In this document: in pieces, positions 18,709 to 27,472 of the stretch
Layout of the letters: each line of letters starts with the position of its first letter
How positions within the stretch are numbered: position 1 is the stretch's first letter
Assembly: GCF_026898115.1 (NCBI RefSeq)
Contig: NZ_CP114036.1
Location: 6,380,001 to 6,444,000, forward strand
Direction of reading: 5' to 3'
Origin: Streptomyces sp. S465
GTDB lineage: Bacteria; Actinomycetota; Actinomycetes; Streptomycetales; Streptomycetaceae
DNA: 64,000 nucleotides
Notes under the pieces: model-generated
The model's database searches: none
What the model saw: the letters and a program-made list of their open reading frames with translations, nothing else
Told to the model about the DNA's origin: nothing
Program-made: the position numbers and the translations under genes

Positions 18709-19554
18709 GTGAACGTGCTGCTCGCCGAGGTGGCGCAGGCCACTCAGCGGCTGGCCGACGCGGGCGTGCCCTCACCGCGCTTCGACGCGGAGGAGCTCGC
18801 CGCCTTTGTGCACGGCGTCAAGCGGGGGGAGCTGCACGGCGTGCCCGACGCCGACTTCGACGCCCGCTACTGGGAGGCGGTCGCCCGCCGGGAGGCCCGC
18901 GAGCCCCTTCAGCACATCACCGGCCGTGCCTTCTTCCGCTATCTCGAGCTCCAGGTCGGGCCGGGGGTCTTCGTGCCCCGGCCGGAGACCGAGTCGGTGG
19001 TCGGCTGGGCCATAGACGCGGTGCGCGCCATGGACGTCGTCGAACCGCTCATCGTCGACCTGTGCGCCGGTTCCGGAGCCATCGCCCTGGCACTCGCCCA
19101 GGAGGTGCCGCGCTCGACCGTGCACGCCGTGGAGCTGGACGAGGGCGCCCTGCGCTGGGCCCGCAAGAACGTCGAGGGGTCCCGCGTCGTTCTCCACCAC
19201 GCGGACGCGTTGACGGCCCTGCCCGAGCTCGACGGGCAGGTGGACCTCGTCATCAGCAACCCGCCGTACATCCCGCTGACCGAGTGGGAGTACGTCGCGC
19301 CGGAGGCGCGCGACCACGACCCCCAGCTCGCGCTCTTCTCCGGTGAGGACGGCCTCGATGTGATCCGTGGCCTGGAGCGCACCGCCCACCGGCTGCTGCG
19401 CCCCGGCGGCGTGGTGGTCATCGAGCACGCAGACACCCAGGGCGGCCAGGTGCCGTGGATCTTCACCGAGGAGCGTGGCTGGGCGGACGCCGCCGACCAC
19501 CCCGACCTGAACAACCGGCCCCGGTTCGCCACCGCGCGGAAGGCCATGCCGTGA
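18709..19554 (+). CDS. prmC: Release factor glutamine methyltransferase
   Basis: The 281-residue SAM-dependent N5-glutamine methyltransferase modifies the GGQ glutamine of release factors. The N-terminal helical domain binds the factor; the Rossmann domain has VDLCAGSGAIALALA for SAM, and the catalytic NPPY begins at Asn184 (LVISNPPYIPL). GTG 18709 has GGAGGAA upstream. Placement right after its substrate gene prfA is the classic arrangement. Confidence 0.96.
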   Translation: MNVLLAEVAQATQRLADAGVPSPRFDAEELAAFVHGVKRGELHGVPDADFDARYWEAVARREAREPLQHITGRAFFRYLELQVGPGVFVPRPETESVVGWAIDAVRAMDVVEPLIVDLCAGSGAIALALAQEVPRSTVHAVELDEGALRWARKNVEGSRVVLHHADALTALPELDGQVDLVISNPPYIPLTEWEYVAPEARDHDPQLALFSGEDGLDVIRGLERTAHRLLRPGGVVVIEHADTQGGQVPWIFTEERGWADAADHPDLNNRPRFATARKAMP

Positions 19555-19601
19555 CGGCGGCACCGCACCACCCATTGGCCACGTACGAGGAGGTCCGTTA
19601 G

Positions 19602-20249
19602 ATGGCACGGCGATACGACTGCGGAGACGCGACCGACCGCAAGACCGGCCTGCGCGAGGCCGCGTCCGCCGTCCGCCGCGGCGAACTGGTCGTGCTGCCC
19701 ACCGACACCGTCTACGGGATCGGTGCGGACGCCTTCAACGCCGAGGCGGTCGGCGATCTGCTCGAGGCCAAGGGCCGCGGCCGCAACATGCCCAGCCCGG
19801 TGCTGGTCGGCTCCCCGAACACGCTGCACGGACTGGTCACCGACTTCTCCGAGATGGCGTGGGAGCTGGTGGACGCCTTCTGGCCGGGTGCGCTCACCCT
19901 CGTCGCCCGGCACCAGCCGTCGCTCACCTGGGACCTGGGGGAGACCCGGGGCACCGTCGCGGTCCGGATGCCGCTGCACCCGGTCGCGATCGAGCTGCTG
20001 ACGGAGTTCGGCCCGATGGCGGTCTCCAGCGCCAACCTGACCGGACACCCCTCCCCGCAGGACTGCGACGCCGCCCAGGACATGCTGGGGGACTCCGTCG
20101 CGGTGTACCTGGACGGCGGGCCGACCCCGGCCGCCGTGCCCTCCTCGATCGTCGACGTCACCGGCAAGGTGCCGGTGCTGCTCCGTGCGGGCGCGCTCAC
20201 CGCCGAGCAGCTCCGGGAGGTCGTACCCGACCTTAAGGTGGCGAATTGA
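19602..20249 (+). CDS. L-threonylcarbamoyladenylate synthase (Sua5/YrdC/TsaC)
   Basis: The 215-residue YrdC-domain enzyme makes threonylcarbamoyl-AMP from threonine, bicarbonate and ATP, the first step of the t6A modification at position 37 of ANN-reading tRNAs. Conserved elements are VLPTDTVYGIGADAF, the KGRGRNMPSPVLV segment, FWPGALTLV and MAVSSANLTGHPS. It lacks the extra C-terminal Sua5 domain, so it is the short TsaC-like form. Its stop overlaps the start of the next gene. Confidence 0.95.
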   Translation: MARRYDCGDATDRKTGLREAASAVRRGELVVLPTDTVYGIGADAFNAEAVGDLLEAKGRGRNMPSPVLVGSPNTLHGLVTDFSEMAWELVDAFWPGALTLVARHQPSLTWDLGETRGTVAVRMPLHPVAIELLTEFGPMAVSSANLTGHPSPQDCDAAQDMLGDSVAVYLDGGPTPAAVPSSIVDVTGKVPVLLRAGALTAEQLREVVPDLKVAN

Positions 20250-20905
20250 CGGCCCCTGAGGGGCGTGGCATAGCGGAACACCATGCGAAGAAGCCCGAGG
20301 CCACCTTCCGCATCCTCCACGTCAGCACCGGTAACGTCTGCCGCTCGCCGATCACCGAACGGCTGACCCGGCACGCCCTCGTGCACCGCCTCGGAAGCGC
20401 CCGTACGAGCGGCCTGATCGTGGAGAGCGCCGGCACCTGGGGCCATGAGGGCGCGCCCATGGAGGCGCACGCCGCGACGGTCCTGACCGACTTCGGCGCC
20501 GATCCGGCGGGCTTCATCGGCCGTGAGCTGCTGGACGAGCACGTCATCCGCGCCGACCTCGTGCTGACCGCCACCCGCGACCACCGGGCCCAGGTCATCT
20601 CGATGGGGCACTCGGCGGGCCTGCGCACCTTCACGCTCAAGGAGTTCACCCGGCTGGTGCGGGCCATAGACCCCGCGACGCTGCCCGATCCGGAGGAGGC
20701 GGGCGGTGTGGTGGAGCGCGCCCGCGCCCTGGTGCAGGCGGCGGCCGCGCTGCGCGGCTGGCTGCTGGCGCCCAGCGAGGAGGCGGACGAGGTGCACGAC
20801 CCGTACGGGGCGCCCATCACCTTCTTCCGCTCCATCGGGGACGAGATCAACCAGGCCCTGGACCCGGTCGTCACGGCGCTGACGGGGGTTCCCGCCCCCG
20901 CGTAG
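20246..20905 (+). CDS. Low-molecular-weight phosphatase-like protein lacking the catalytic cysteine
   Basis: The 219-residue protein has the LMW protein-tyrosine phosphatase fold signature but reads HVSTGNVCRSPITERL where active enzymes have V-C-x-G-N-x-C-R-S-P. The nucleophilic first Cys of CX5R is Ser; the second Cys and Arg remain. The C-terminal DP loop is recognisable only loosely (EVHDPYG). It is therefore probably not a classical phosphatase and may bind phosphate or phosphoprotein. TTG 20246 overlaps the sua5 stop (TTGA) and has AAGGTGG upstream, so translation is coupled. ~30 residues precede the domain. Confidence 0.85.
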   Translation: MTAPEGRGIAEHHAKKPEATFRILHVSTGNVCRSPITERLTRHALVHRLGSARTSGLIVESAGTWGHEGAPMEAHAATVLTDFGADPAGFIGRELLDEHVIRADLVLTATRDHRAQVISMGHSAGLRTFTLKEFTRLVRAIDPATLPDPEEAGGVVERARALVQAAAALRGWLLAPSEEADEVHDPYGAPITFFRSIGDEINQALDPVVTALTGVPAPA

Positions 20906-20926
20906 CCCCCGGGACCCTCCCGGGGG
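20906..20926 (+). terminator. Terminator after the phosphatase-like gene
   Basis: CCCCCGGGA-CCC-TCCCGGGGG is a 9-bp perfect stem immediately after the stop; a second GGCGCC-ACA-GGCGCC hairpin follows. Confidence 0.6.
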
Positions 20927-21091
20927 CGCCACAGGCGCCCGACGCGGCGCACGGCGCGCAGGGCGGGCGTGCGGGGCCTACATTGGGGGTGACCGCCCTG
21001 GACGGCCTGGCTGGTCCGACCGATCGCCCTGGTCGCCCTGCCCGCCCTGACCACCCGTTGACCCTTGACCCCGCAAGGCTGTGAGCACGCC

Positions 21092-22381
21092 ATGGCCGTC
21101 ACCTCCTGGGGACCCGATTTCGGAGCGCTCGCCCGCCAGGACCCCGAGCTGGCGGGGATCATCCTGAGCGAGCTCGACCGCGTCACCGGCGGGCTCCAGC
21201 TGATCGCCGCCGAGAACTTCACCTCGCCGGCGGTGCTGGCCGCGCTGGCCTCGCCGCTGGCCAACAAGTACGCCGAGGGGTATCCCGGCGCCCGCCACCA
21301 CGGCGGCTGCGAGGTGGTGGACGTCGCCGAGCGGATCGCCCAGGACCGGGCGAAGGCGCTGTTCGGCGCCGAGCACGCCAATGTGCAGCCGCATTCGGGG
21401 TCGGCGGCGGTGCTGGCCGCGTATGCCGCGCTGCTGCGGCCGGGGGACACGGTGCTGGCGATGGCGCTGACGCACGGCGGCCATCTCACCCATGGCTCAC
21501 CGGCCAACTTCTCCGGCCGCTGGTTCGACTTCATCGGCTACGGCGTCGATCCGGCGACCGGTCTGATCGACTACGAGCAGCTGCGCGGGCTGGCCCACGC
21601 CCACCGTCCGAAGGCGATCGTGTGCGGTTCCATCTCCTACCCCCGCCATCCGGACTACGCCGCCTTCCGCGCCGTCGCGGACGAGGTGGACGCGTATCTG
21701 ATCGCCGACGCCGCCCATCCGATCGGCCTGGTCGCGGGGAAGGCGGCGCCGTCCCCGGTGCCGTACGCGGACGTGGTGTGCGCAACGACACACAAGGTGC
21801 TGCGCGGGCCGCGCGGCGGGATGCTGCTGTGCGGTGCGGAACTGGCCGAGCGGGTGGACCGGGCGGTGTTCCCGTTCACCCAGGCCGGCGCCCAGATGCA
21901 CAGCGTCGCGGCCAAGGCGGTGGCGTTCGGCGAGGCCGCGGCGCCCGCCTTCGCCGCCTACGCCCAGCGGGTGGTGGCCAACGCCCGGGTGCTGGCGGAC
22001 GGCCTGGCCGCGGAGGGTCTCGCGGTCGCCACGGGCGGCACCGACACCCATATGATCACCGCCGATCCGGCCCCGCTGGGCCTGGACGGACGGACCGCGA
22101 AGGGCCGCTGCGCGGCCGCCGGGATCGTCCTGGACACCGTCGCGCTGGCGTCCGCTACGGAGCCCGGAGGCTGCGTCAAGGGACTGCGGCTGGGTACCGC
22201 GGCGGTCACCACCCAGGGAATGGGACCGCCGGAAATGGAGCGCATAGCCGCCCTGCTGGGAACCGTGTTGCGGGACGAGGGCGTGGTACGCGAAAAGGTG
22301 GCGGAACTGGCGGGGAGATTTCCGCCCTATCCGGACGAGGGCCGAATCATGCAACCATCCGAAGGTGTAGGACGTCTGTAA
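21092..22381 (+). CDS. glyA: Serine hydroxymethyltransferase
   Basis: The 429-residue PLP enzyme interconverts serine and glycine with tetrahydrofolate, supplying one-carbon units. LQLIAAENFTSPAVL and ANKYAEGYPGARHHGG are the family's N-terminal signatures; the PLP lysine is Lys235 in TTHKVLRGPRGG; VQPHSGSAA binds PLP phosphate. ATG 21092 gives the normal N-terminus; an in-frame TTG at 21065 is possible but unneeded. Streptomyces usually have more than one glyA; this one belongs to the rho-atp neighbourhood. Confidence 0.94.
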   Translation: MAVTSWGPDFGALARQDPELAGIILSELDRVTGGLQLIAAENFTSPAVLAALASPLANKYAEGYPGARHHGGCEVVDVAERIAQDRAKALFGAEHANVQPHSGSAAVLAAYAALLRPGDTVLAMALTHGGHLTHGSPANFSGRWFDFIGYGVDPATGLIDYEQLRGLAHAHRPKAIVCGSISYPRHPDYAAFRAVADEVDAYLIADAAHPIGLVAGKAAPSPVPYADVVCATTHKVLRGPRGGMLLCGAELAERVDRAVFPFTQAGAQMHSVAAKAVAFGEAAAPAFAAYAQRVVANARVLADGLAAEGLAVATGGTDTHMITADPAPLGLDGRTAKGRCAAAGIVLDTVALASATEPGGCVKGLRLGTAAVTTQGMGPPEMERIAALLGTVLRDEGVVREKVAELAGRFPPYPDEGRIMQPSEGVGRL

Positions 22382-22386
22382 GTACG

Positions 22387-22417
22387 TTCACCGCAACGGG
22401 TCCGACACGCATAGGGT
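22387..22417 (+). promoter_or_regulatory. Candidate vegetative promoter of the WecA-like gene
   Basis: TTCACC (22387-22392), 19-bp spacer, TAGGGT (22412-22417) resembles TTGACR-N16/19-TAGRRT. It lies 40 bp upstream of the GTG start. Confidence 0.35.
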
Positions 22418-22456
22418 GTGTGGCTGTGATGGCCAGCGATATCTCTGGGGCAGCCT

Positions 22457-23854
22457 GTGCGTGAATACCTGCTGACTCTGTGCATCACGGCTGCGGTCAC
22501 CTATCTGCTGACCGGGCCGGTGCGGAAATTCGCCATCGCGGCCGGTGCGATGCCCGAGATCCGTGCCCGTGATGTGCACCGTGAGCCCACGCCGCGGCTC
22601 GGTGGTATCGCCATGTTCGGCGGGCTGTGCGCGGGACTGCTGGTCGCCGCGCACCTCACCAACCTCAAGGACGTCTTCGAGCTCTCCAACGAGCCACGGG
22701 CGCTGCTGTCCGGCGCCGGGCTGATCTGGCTGCTGGGGGTGCTGGACGACAAGTGGGGCGTGGACGCGCTGATCAAGCTGGGCGGCCAGATGATCGCCGC
22801 CGGTGTGATGGTGCTCCAGGGTCTGACCATCCTGTGGCTTCCGGTGCCGGGTGTCGGGCCGGTCTCGCTGACGCCGTGGCAGGGCACGCTGCTGACCGTC
22901 GCCCTGGTCGTCATCACCATCAACGCCGTCAACTTCGTTGACGGGCTGGACGGTTTGGCCTCGGGGATGGTGTGCATCGCCGCGGCCGCGTTCTTCATGT
23001 ACGCGTACCGCATCTGGTACGGCTACGGCCTGGAGGCGGCCGCGCCCGCCACCTTGTTCGCCGCCATCCTGATGGGCATGTGCCTGGGCTTCCTGCCGCA
23101 CAACGCGCACCCCGCGCGGATCTTCATGGGTGACTCGGGCTCGATGCTGATCGGGCTGGTGCTGGCGGCGGGGGCCATCTCCATCACCGGTCAGGTCGAC
23201 CCGGACGCGATGAAGCTGTTCGAGGGGTCGGAGCAGGCCGCGGTGCACGCCACCGTCCCGGTCTACATCCCGCTGCTGCTGCCGCTGACCGTCATCGCGG
23301 TGCCGTTCGCCGATCTGGTGCTGGCGATCGTCCGGCGCACCTGGCGGGGGCAGTCGCCGTTCGCCGCCGACCGGGGCCATCTGCACCACCGGCTGCTGGA
23401 GATCGGCCACTCGCACAGCCGGGCCGTGCTGATCATGTACTTCTGGTCCGCGCTGATCGCCTTCGGCGCCGTGGCGTACTCGGTGAACTCGGCCGGTGTG
23501 TGGTTCGTGCTCGCGATCGTCGCGCTGAGCGGGGTGGGGCTGGTGCTGTTGCTGCTGCCGCGGTTCACACCACGCGTTCCGCACTGGGCGGAGGCGTTCG
23601 TTCCGCCGCGTTACCGCCGGGTCAACCGGACCGGGCGGGCGGCCGGACAGGGTGCCGAGGCGCCCGCGGAGCCCGTGGCGGTCGCGGCCGGCGGACGGTC
23701 CGCGTCGCCGGAGCCGGAGCCGGTGCGCTCCGGGATGAACGGCGGGACGAACGGTGCGGCGAATGCCGGTGTGAAGGGCGGGGTGAATGGGGCCACCGCG
23801 ATCGGTGATCGGTCCCGTTTCAGCCACCGGCGGAGGATCGGAACACCCCAGTAA
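22457..23854 (+). CDS. Undecaprenyl-phosphate sugar-1-phosphate transferase (MraY/WecA family)
   Basis: The 465-residue polytopic membrane enzyme transfers a sugar-1-phosphate (often GlcNAc-1-P) from a UDP-sugar to the lipid carrier, starting cell-wall glycopolymer synthesis. About ten transmembrane helices can be read. Catalytic motifs face the cytoplasm: LLGVLDDKWG, VNFVDGLDGLASG, FMGDSGSMLIG and the HxH-type loop DRGHLHHRLLEIGHS. A hydrophilic tail of ~80 residues rich in Ala/Gly/Asn follows the last helix and looks disordered. GTG 22457 is the start. From memory such a gene precedes the atp operon in many streptomycetes. Confidence 0.92.
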   Translation: MREYLLTLCITAAVTYLLTGPVRKFAIAAGAMPEIRARDVHREPTPRLGGIAMFGGLCAGLLVAAHLTNLKDVFELSNEPRALLSGAGLIWLLGVLDDKWGVDALIKLGGQMIAAGVMVLQGLTILWLPVPGVGPVSLTPWQGTLLTVALVVITINAVNFVDGLDGLASGMVCIAAAAFFMYAYRIWYGYGLEAAAPATLFAAILMGMCLGFLPHNAHPARIFMGDSGSMLIGLVLAAGAISITGQVDPDAMKLFEGSEQAAVHATVPVYIPLLLPLTVIAVPFADLVLAIVRRTWRGQSPFAADRGHLHHRLLEIGHSHSRAVLIMYFWSALIAFGAVAYSVNSAGVWFVLAIVALSGVGLVLLLLPRFTPRVPHWAEAFVPPRYRRVNRTGRAAGQGAEAPAEPVAVAAGGRSASPEPEPVRSGMNGGTNGAANAGVKGGVNGATAIGDRSRFSHRRRIGTPQ

Positions 23855-24123
23855 ATGCCCTAGAAAACAGATCGCGGAGAACGCTTAAGATCACGGAACG
23901 GCGTCAACCAGATACATGGTCCATAACTCTCCCGTGTGACGTGCAGCACACCCGGTGGGTAAAGACCTCATCAAATAGTTTGTGATACCGTTCACGAAAC
24001 CCGGTGCTGAGACCCGAGGGGCCGTAGGGCGACGGCTCATCGTCGTGAGGTCTCCTCTGTTCCCGGGGATACGCTCGTCCACGACGAAATCGCTGCTTCC
24101 GACACTTGCCGGAGAAACCCTTC

Positions 24124-24579
24124 ATGCAGTCCAACGACGCCAGAACACTCCTGAGTTGCGCCGTGCCCACCGCCGTCACCGGCGTGGTCGCGGTCGCTGT
24201 CGGTTCTGTGCTCGCGGGGGCCAAGGGAGCGATCGGCGCGGGGGCCGGCACAGTCGTCGCCGGAGGGGTCATGGCGATGGGACTGGTGGTGCTGCAGCGC
24301 ACCGCCAAGTACCTCCCGCATCTGTTCCAGGCCATGGGTCTGGTGCTCTACATGACCCAGTTCCTGCTGGTCGCGGTCGTGCTCGCGGTGTTCAAGGACA
24401 CCACCCTCTTCTCCACCAAGGCGTTCGCCTTCGCACTGCTCGCCGCGACCCTGGTGTGGATCGGCGCACAGACCCGTGCCCATATGAGGGCCAAGATCCT
24501 CTACGTGGAGCCGGAAGCCGAGGACGAACGCAAGCCCGAGGGGGCGAAGAAGTCCGCTCCCGCCGGGTCCGCGCCGTGA
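24124..24579 (+). CDS. atpI: ATP synthase accessory protein I
   Basis: The 151-residue membrane protein has four predicted helices (e.g. TAVTGVVAVAVGSVLAG, GLVLYMTQFLLVAVVLAVF, FAFALLAATLVWIGA) and a charged C-terminal tail. AtpI aids c-ring assembly and is not part of the final enzyme. ATG 24124 is preferred over TTG 24106 because of GGAG placed upstream. It opens the atp cluster; a 264-bp gap with nothing identifiable separates it from atpB. Confidence 0.88.
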   Translation: MQSNDARTLLSCAVPTAVTGVVAVAVGSVLAGAKGAIGAGAGTVVAGGVMAMGLVVLQRTAKYLPHLFQAMGLVLYMTQFLLVAVVLAVFKDTTLFSTKAFAFALLAATLVWIGAQTRAHMRAKILYVEPEAEDERKPEGAKKSAPAGSAP

Positions 24580-24843
24580 GAAGTAGGGCCGGTATAAGGG
24601 CATGTGCGCTCACCTGCTATCGTCCGGTTCCATCTGAGGCGCAGCGGGCGCAGGTAGCCGAACCCCCGATATTCCCGGGATGGAATCGGCGGCCCATGCA
24701 GCTGATGCCCGACATACCACTCGGCCACGTGCCGACCAGCCGCCCCCACATCCGTAAGACCAGTCCAGTGCCGTTCCGTGGCCGTGTGCCGCGCCGACAC
24801 AACGAGGTTGCCGTACCCATGCGCCACGCTGAAGGAGCTCGCG

Positions 24844-25653
24844 GTGAGTTCTGACCAGACGCTCGCCTTCGAGACGAACTGCCACATCTTCGACGGGTGC
24901 GGCTTCCCGGCACCCGGACAACATTCGTTCAAGTTCGAACCGCTCTTCACGGTCGGCGGTATCGACTTCAACAAGCCGATGCTGCTCGCCCTGCTCGGCT
25001 CGATCGCCATCGTCTGGTTCTTCTGGGCGGCCTTCGGCCGGGCCAAGGTCGTCCCGGGCAAGCTCCAGATGATCGGCGAGGCGGGTTACGACTTCGTCCG
25101 TCGCGGGATCGTCTATGAAGCCCTCGGGAAGAAGGACGGCGAGAAGTACGTCCCCCTGATGGTTTCGATCTTCTTCTTCGTCTGGGTCATGAACCTCTGG
25201 TCGGTCATCCCGGTCGCCCAGTTCCCGGTCACGTCGCTGATCGCGTACCCGGCCGTGCTCGCCGCCACCGTCTACATCCTCTGGATGAGCCTGACCTTCA
25301 AGAAGCACGGCTTCGTCGGCGGCTTCAAGAACATCACCGGCTACGACAAGTCGCTGGGCGCGGTGCTGCCGCTCGCCATGACGATCGAGTTCTTCTCGAA
25401 CGTGCTGGTGCGGCCCTTCACCCACGCGGTCCGGCTCTTCGCCAACATGTTCGCGGGCCACCTGCTGCTGCTGATGTTCACCATCGCGAGCTGGTACCTG
25501 CTGAACGGGGTCGGCATCGCGTACGCCGGTGTGTCGTTCGTGATGACCATCGTCATGACCGCCTTCGAGCTCTTCATCCAGGCCGTTCAGGCGTACGTCT
25601 TCGTGCTCCTGGCCTGCACCTACATCCAGGGCGCGCTCGCCGAGCACCACTGA
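24844..25653 (+). CDS. atpB: ATP synthase F0 subunit a
   Basis: The 269-residue integral membrane subunit forms the proton half-channels against the c-ring. The essential arginine is Arg197 in HAVRLFANMFAGH; the last helices (FELFIQAVQAYVFVLLACTYI) carry the conserved polar residues. GTG 24844 has AAGGAG six bases upstream; the longer reading from 24778 is unsupported. Confidence 0.97.
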   Translation: MSSDQTLAFETNCHIFDGCGFPAPGQHSFKFEPLFTVGGIDFNKPMLLALLGSIAIVWFFWAAFGRAKVVPGKLQMIGEAGYDFVRRGIVYEALGKKDGEKYVPLMVSIFFFVWVMNLWSVIPVAQFPVTSLIAYPAVLAATVYILWMSLTFKKHGFVGGFKNITGYDKSLGAVLPLAMTIEFFSNVLVRPFTHAVRLFANMFAGHLLLLMFTIASWYLLNGVGIAYAGVSFVMTIVMTAFELFIQAVQAYVFVLLACTYIQGALAEHH

Positions 25654-25729
25654 GTGGCCCTGCTCCCCGTCCAATGAGACGTCCGGTGGCCAACCCCCAC
25701 CGGTCCGCGAAAGAGAAGGAAGAAACAGC

Positions 25730-25966
25730 ATGTCCGCTGTGGACCTCGCCGCAGGTGTTTCCGGTTCCCTCGGCTCCATCGGTTATGGCCTCGCGGCCAT
25801 CGGCCCCGGCGTCGGCGTCGGCATCATCTTCGGTAACGGCACCCAGGCCCTGGCCCGTCAGCCCGAGGCCGCCGGTCTCATCCGCGCCAACCAGATCCTC
25901 GGTTTCGCCTTCTGTGAGGCGCTGGCCCTGATCGGCATCGTCATGCCGTTCGTGTTCGGTAAGTGA
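25730..25966 (+). CDS. atpE: ATP synthase F0 subunit c
   Basis: The 78-residue hairpin of two helices oligomerises into the rotor ring. The glycine-rich first helix (IGYGLAAIGPGVGVGIIFG) packs the ring; the polar loop is ARQPE; the proton-carrying carboxylate is Glu63 in FCEAL. An AGAAGGAAGAAA ribosome binding site suits the high translation needed for a multi-copy subunit. Confidence 0.97.
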   Translation: MSAVDLAAGVSGSLGSIGYGLAAIGPGVGVGIIFGNGTQALARQPEAAGLIRANQILGFAFCEALALIGIVMPFVFGK

Positions 25967-26007
25967 TCGACGCTTACTGACTGTCCTTTTCGACGAAAGG
26001 CACTGAT

Positions 26008-26571
26008 GTGAACGCCCTGGTACAGGTGGCGGCCGAGGAAAGCGAGAACCCCCTCGTTCCGCCAGTCCCGGAGCTGGTCATCGGCCTGATCGCCTTTGCC
26101 ATCGTCTTCTTCTTCCTCGCCAAGAAGCTCCTCCCGAACATCAACCGGGTCCTGGAGGAGCGCCGCGAGGCGATCGAGGGCGGTATGGAGAAGGCCGAGG
26201 CCACTCAGGCCGAAGCCCAGCAGGTCCTCGAGGACTACCGAGCCCAGCTCGCCGACGCCCGTCACGAGGCCGCGCGACTGCGCCAGGAGGCGCAGGAGCA
26301 GGGCGCCGCGCTCATCGCCGAGATGCGCGCGGAGGGGCAGCGGCAGCGTGAGGAGATCATCGCCGCCGGTCACGCCCAGATCGAGGCCGACCGCAAGCAG
26401 GCCGCTCAGACCCTGCGCCAGGACGTGGGCAGGCTCGCCACCGACCTGGCCGGCCGGATCGTCGGTGAGTCGCTCGAGGACGTGGCCCGGCAGAGCCGCA
26501 CCATCGACCGGTTCCTCGACGAACTCGAGGCGAAGGCGGCCGACGGTTCGAAGGCCGAGGCCGGCCGATGA
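26008..26571 (+). CDS. atpF: ATP synthase F0 subunit b
   Basis: The 187-residue peripheral-stalk subunit has one N-terminal transmembrane helix (VIGLIAFAIVFFFLA) and a long charged coiled coil rich in Glu/Ala/Arg. GTG 26008 is preceded by GAAAGG. Its stop overlaps the atpH start (ATGA), giving translational coupling. Confidence 0.96.
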   Translation: MNALVQVAAEESENPLVPPVPELVIGLIAFAIVFFFLAKKLLPNINRVLEERREAIEGGMEKAEATQAEAQQVLEDYRAQLADARHEAARLRQEAQEQGAALIAEMRAEGQRQREEIIAAGHAQIEADRKQAAQTLRQDVGRLATDLAGRIVGESLEDVARQSRTIDRFLDELEAKAADGSKAEAGR

Positions 26572-27383
26572 ATGGAGCGAGCCGGGAGGCACTGGCAGCC
26601 GCGCGCGAAAGCTTCGACGCCCTGACGGACAACACCGCCGTCGACGCGACGAAGCTCGCCGATGAGCTGGCCGCCGTCACCGCGCTGCTCGACCGCGAGG
26701 TCTCGCTGCGCCGGGTCCTCACCGACCCGGCGCAGCCCGGCGAGGCCAAGGCCGAGCTGGCCGCGCGGGTGCTGGGCGGACAGGTCGGCGGCGAGACCCT
26801 CGACCTGATCTCCGGCCTGGTCCGGTCCCGCTGGTCGCGCTCGCGTGATCTGGTGGACGGGCTCGAGGAGCTGGCCAGCGCCGCCGACCTGGTGGCGGCC
26901 GAGCGGGCCGGCACCCTCGACAGCGTCGAGGACGAGCTGTTCCGGTTCGGCCGGATCGTCTCCTCCTCGTCCGAGCTGCGCGGCGCCCTCACCGACCGGC
27001 GCGCGAGCGTCACGGCCAAGACCGGCCTGGTCCGTGAGCTGCTCGGCGGCCGGGCCGACCAGGTGACCGAGCGGCTGGTGATCCGTCTGGTGACCCACCC
27101 GCGGGGTCGTAGCCTGGAGGCGGGTCTCGACGAGCTGTCCAAGCTCGCGGCGGCGCGCCGGGACCGTACGGTCGCGGTCGTCACCTCCGCGGTGCCGCTC
27201 AGCGACCGCCAGAAGCAGCGGCTCGGCGAGGCGCTGGGGAAGCTGTACGGACGCAACGTGCACCTCAACCTCGACGTGGACCCCGAGGTCATCGGCGGGA
27301 TCGCGGTGCGCATCGGCGACGAGGTCATCAACGGGACCATCGCGGACCGCCTCGACGAGGCGACCCGGCGGATGGCCGGCTGA
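26568..27383 (+). CDS. atpH: ATP synthase F1 subunit delta
   Basis: The 271-residue protein links the F1 head to the peripheral stalk. It is longer than the ~180 residues of E. coli delta, as is normal in actinobacteria, and the conserved C-terminal OSCP motif is NVHLNLDVDPEVIGGIAVRIGDEVINGT. ATG 26568 overlaps the atpF stop. Confidence 0.95.
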   Translation: MNGASREALAAARESFDALTDNTAVDATKLADELAAVTALLDREVSLRRVLTDPAQPGEAKAELAARVLGGQVGGETLDLISGLVRSRWSRSRDLVDGLEELASAADLVAAERAGTLDSVEDELFRFGRIVSSSSELRGALTDRRASVTAKTGLVRELLGGRADQVTERLVIRLVTHPRGRSLEAGLDELSKLAAARRDRTVAVVTSAVPLSDRQKQRLGEALGKLYGRNVHLNLDVDPEVIGGIAVRIGDEVINGTIADRLDEATRRMAG

Positions 27384-27420
27384 CACAGCCACCAACTCAA
27401 CAAGCATGTAAGCGGCCCGA

Positions 27421-27452
27421 GTTGGGCCGTAGTCAGATACTTCGGGCCCAAC
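27421..27452. other. Hairpin in the atpH-atpA gap
   Basis: GTTGGGCC (27421-27428) and GGCCCAAC (27445-27452) form an 8-bp stem around 16 nt, ending just before AAGGAG of atpA. It may tune mRNA stability or the stoichiometric expression of alpha. Confidence 0.35.
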
Positions 27453-27472
27453 AAGGAGAGCAGGGAACCCAG

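Noticed and set aside
24580..24843. Internal promoter or small gene between atpI and atpB
   Set aside because: A TATCGT hexamer at 24618 has no -35 partner, and no reading frame has a plausible start and codon bias.
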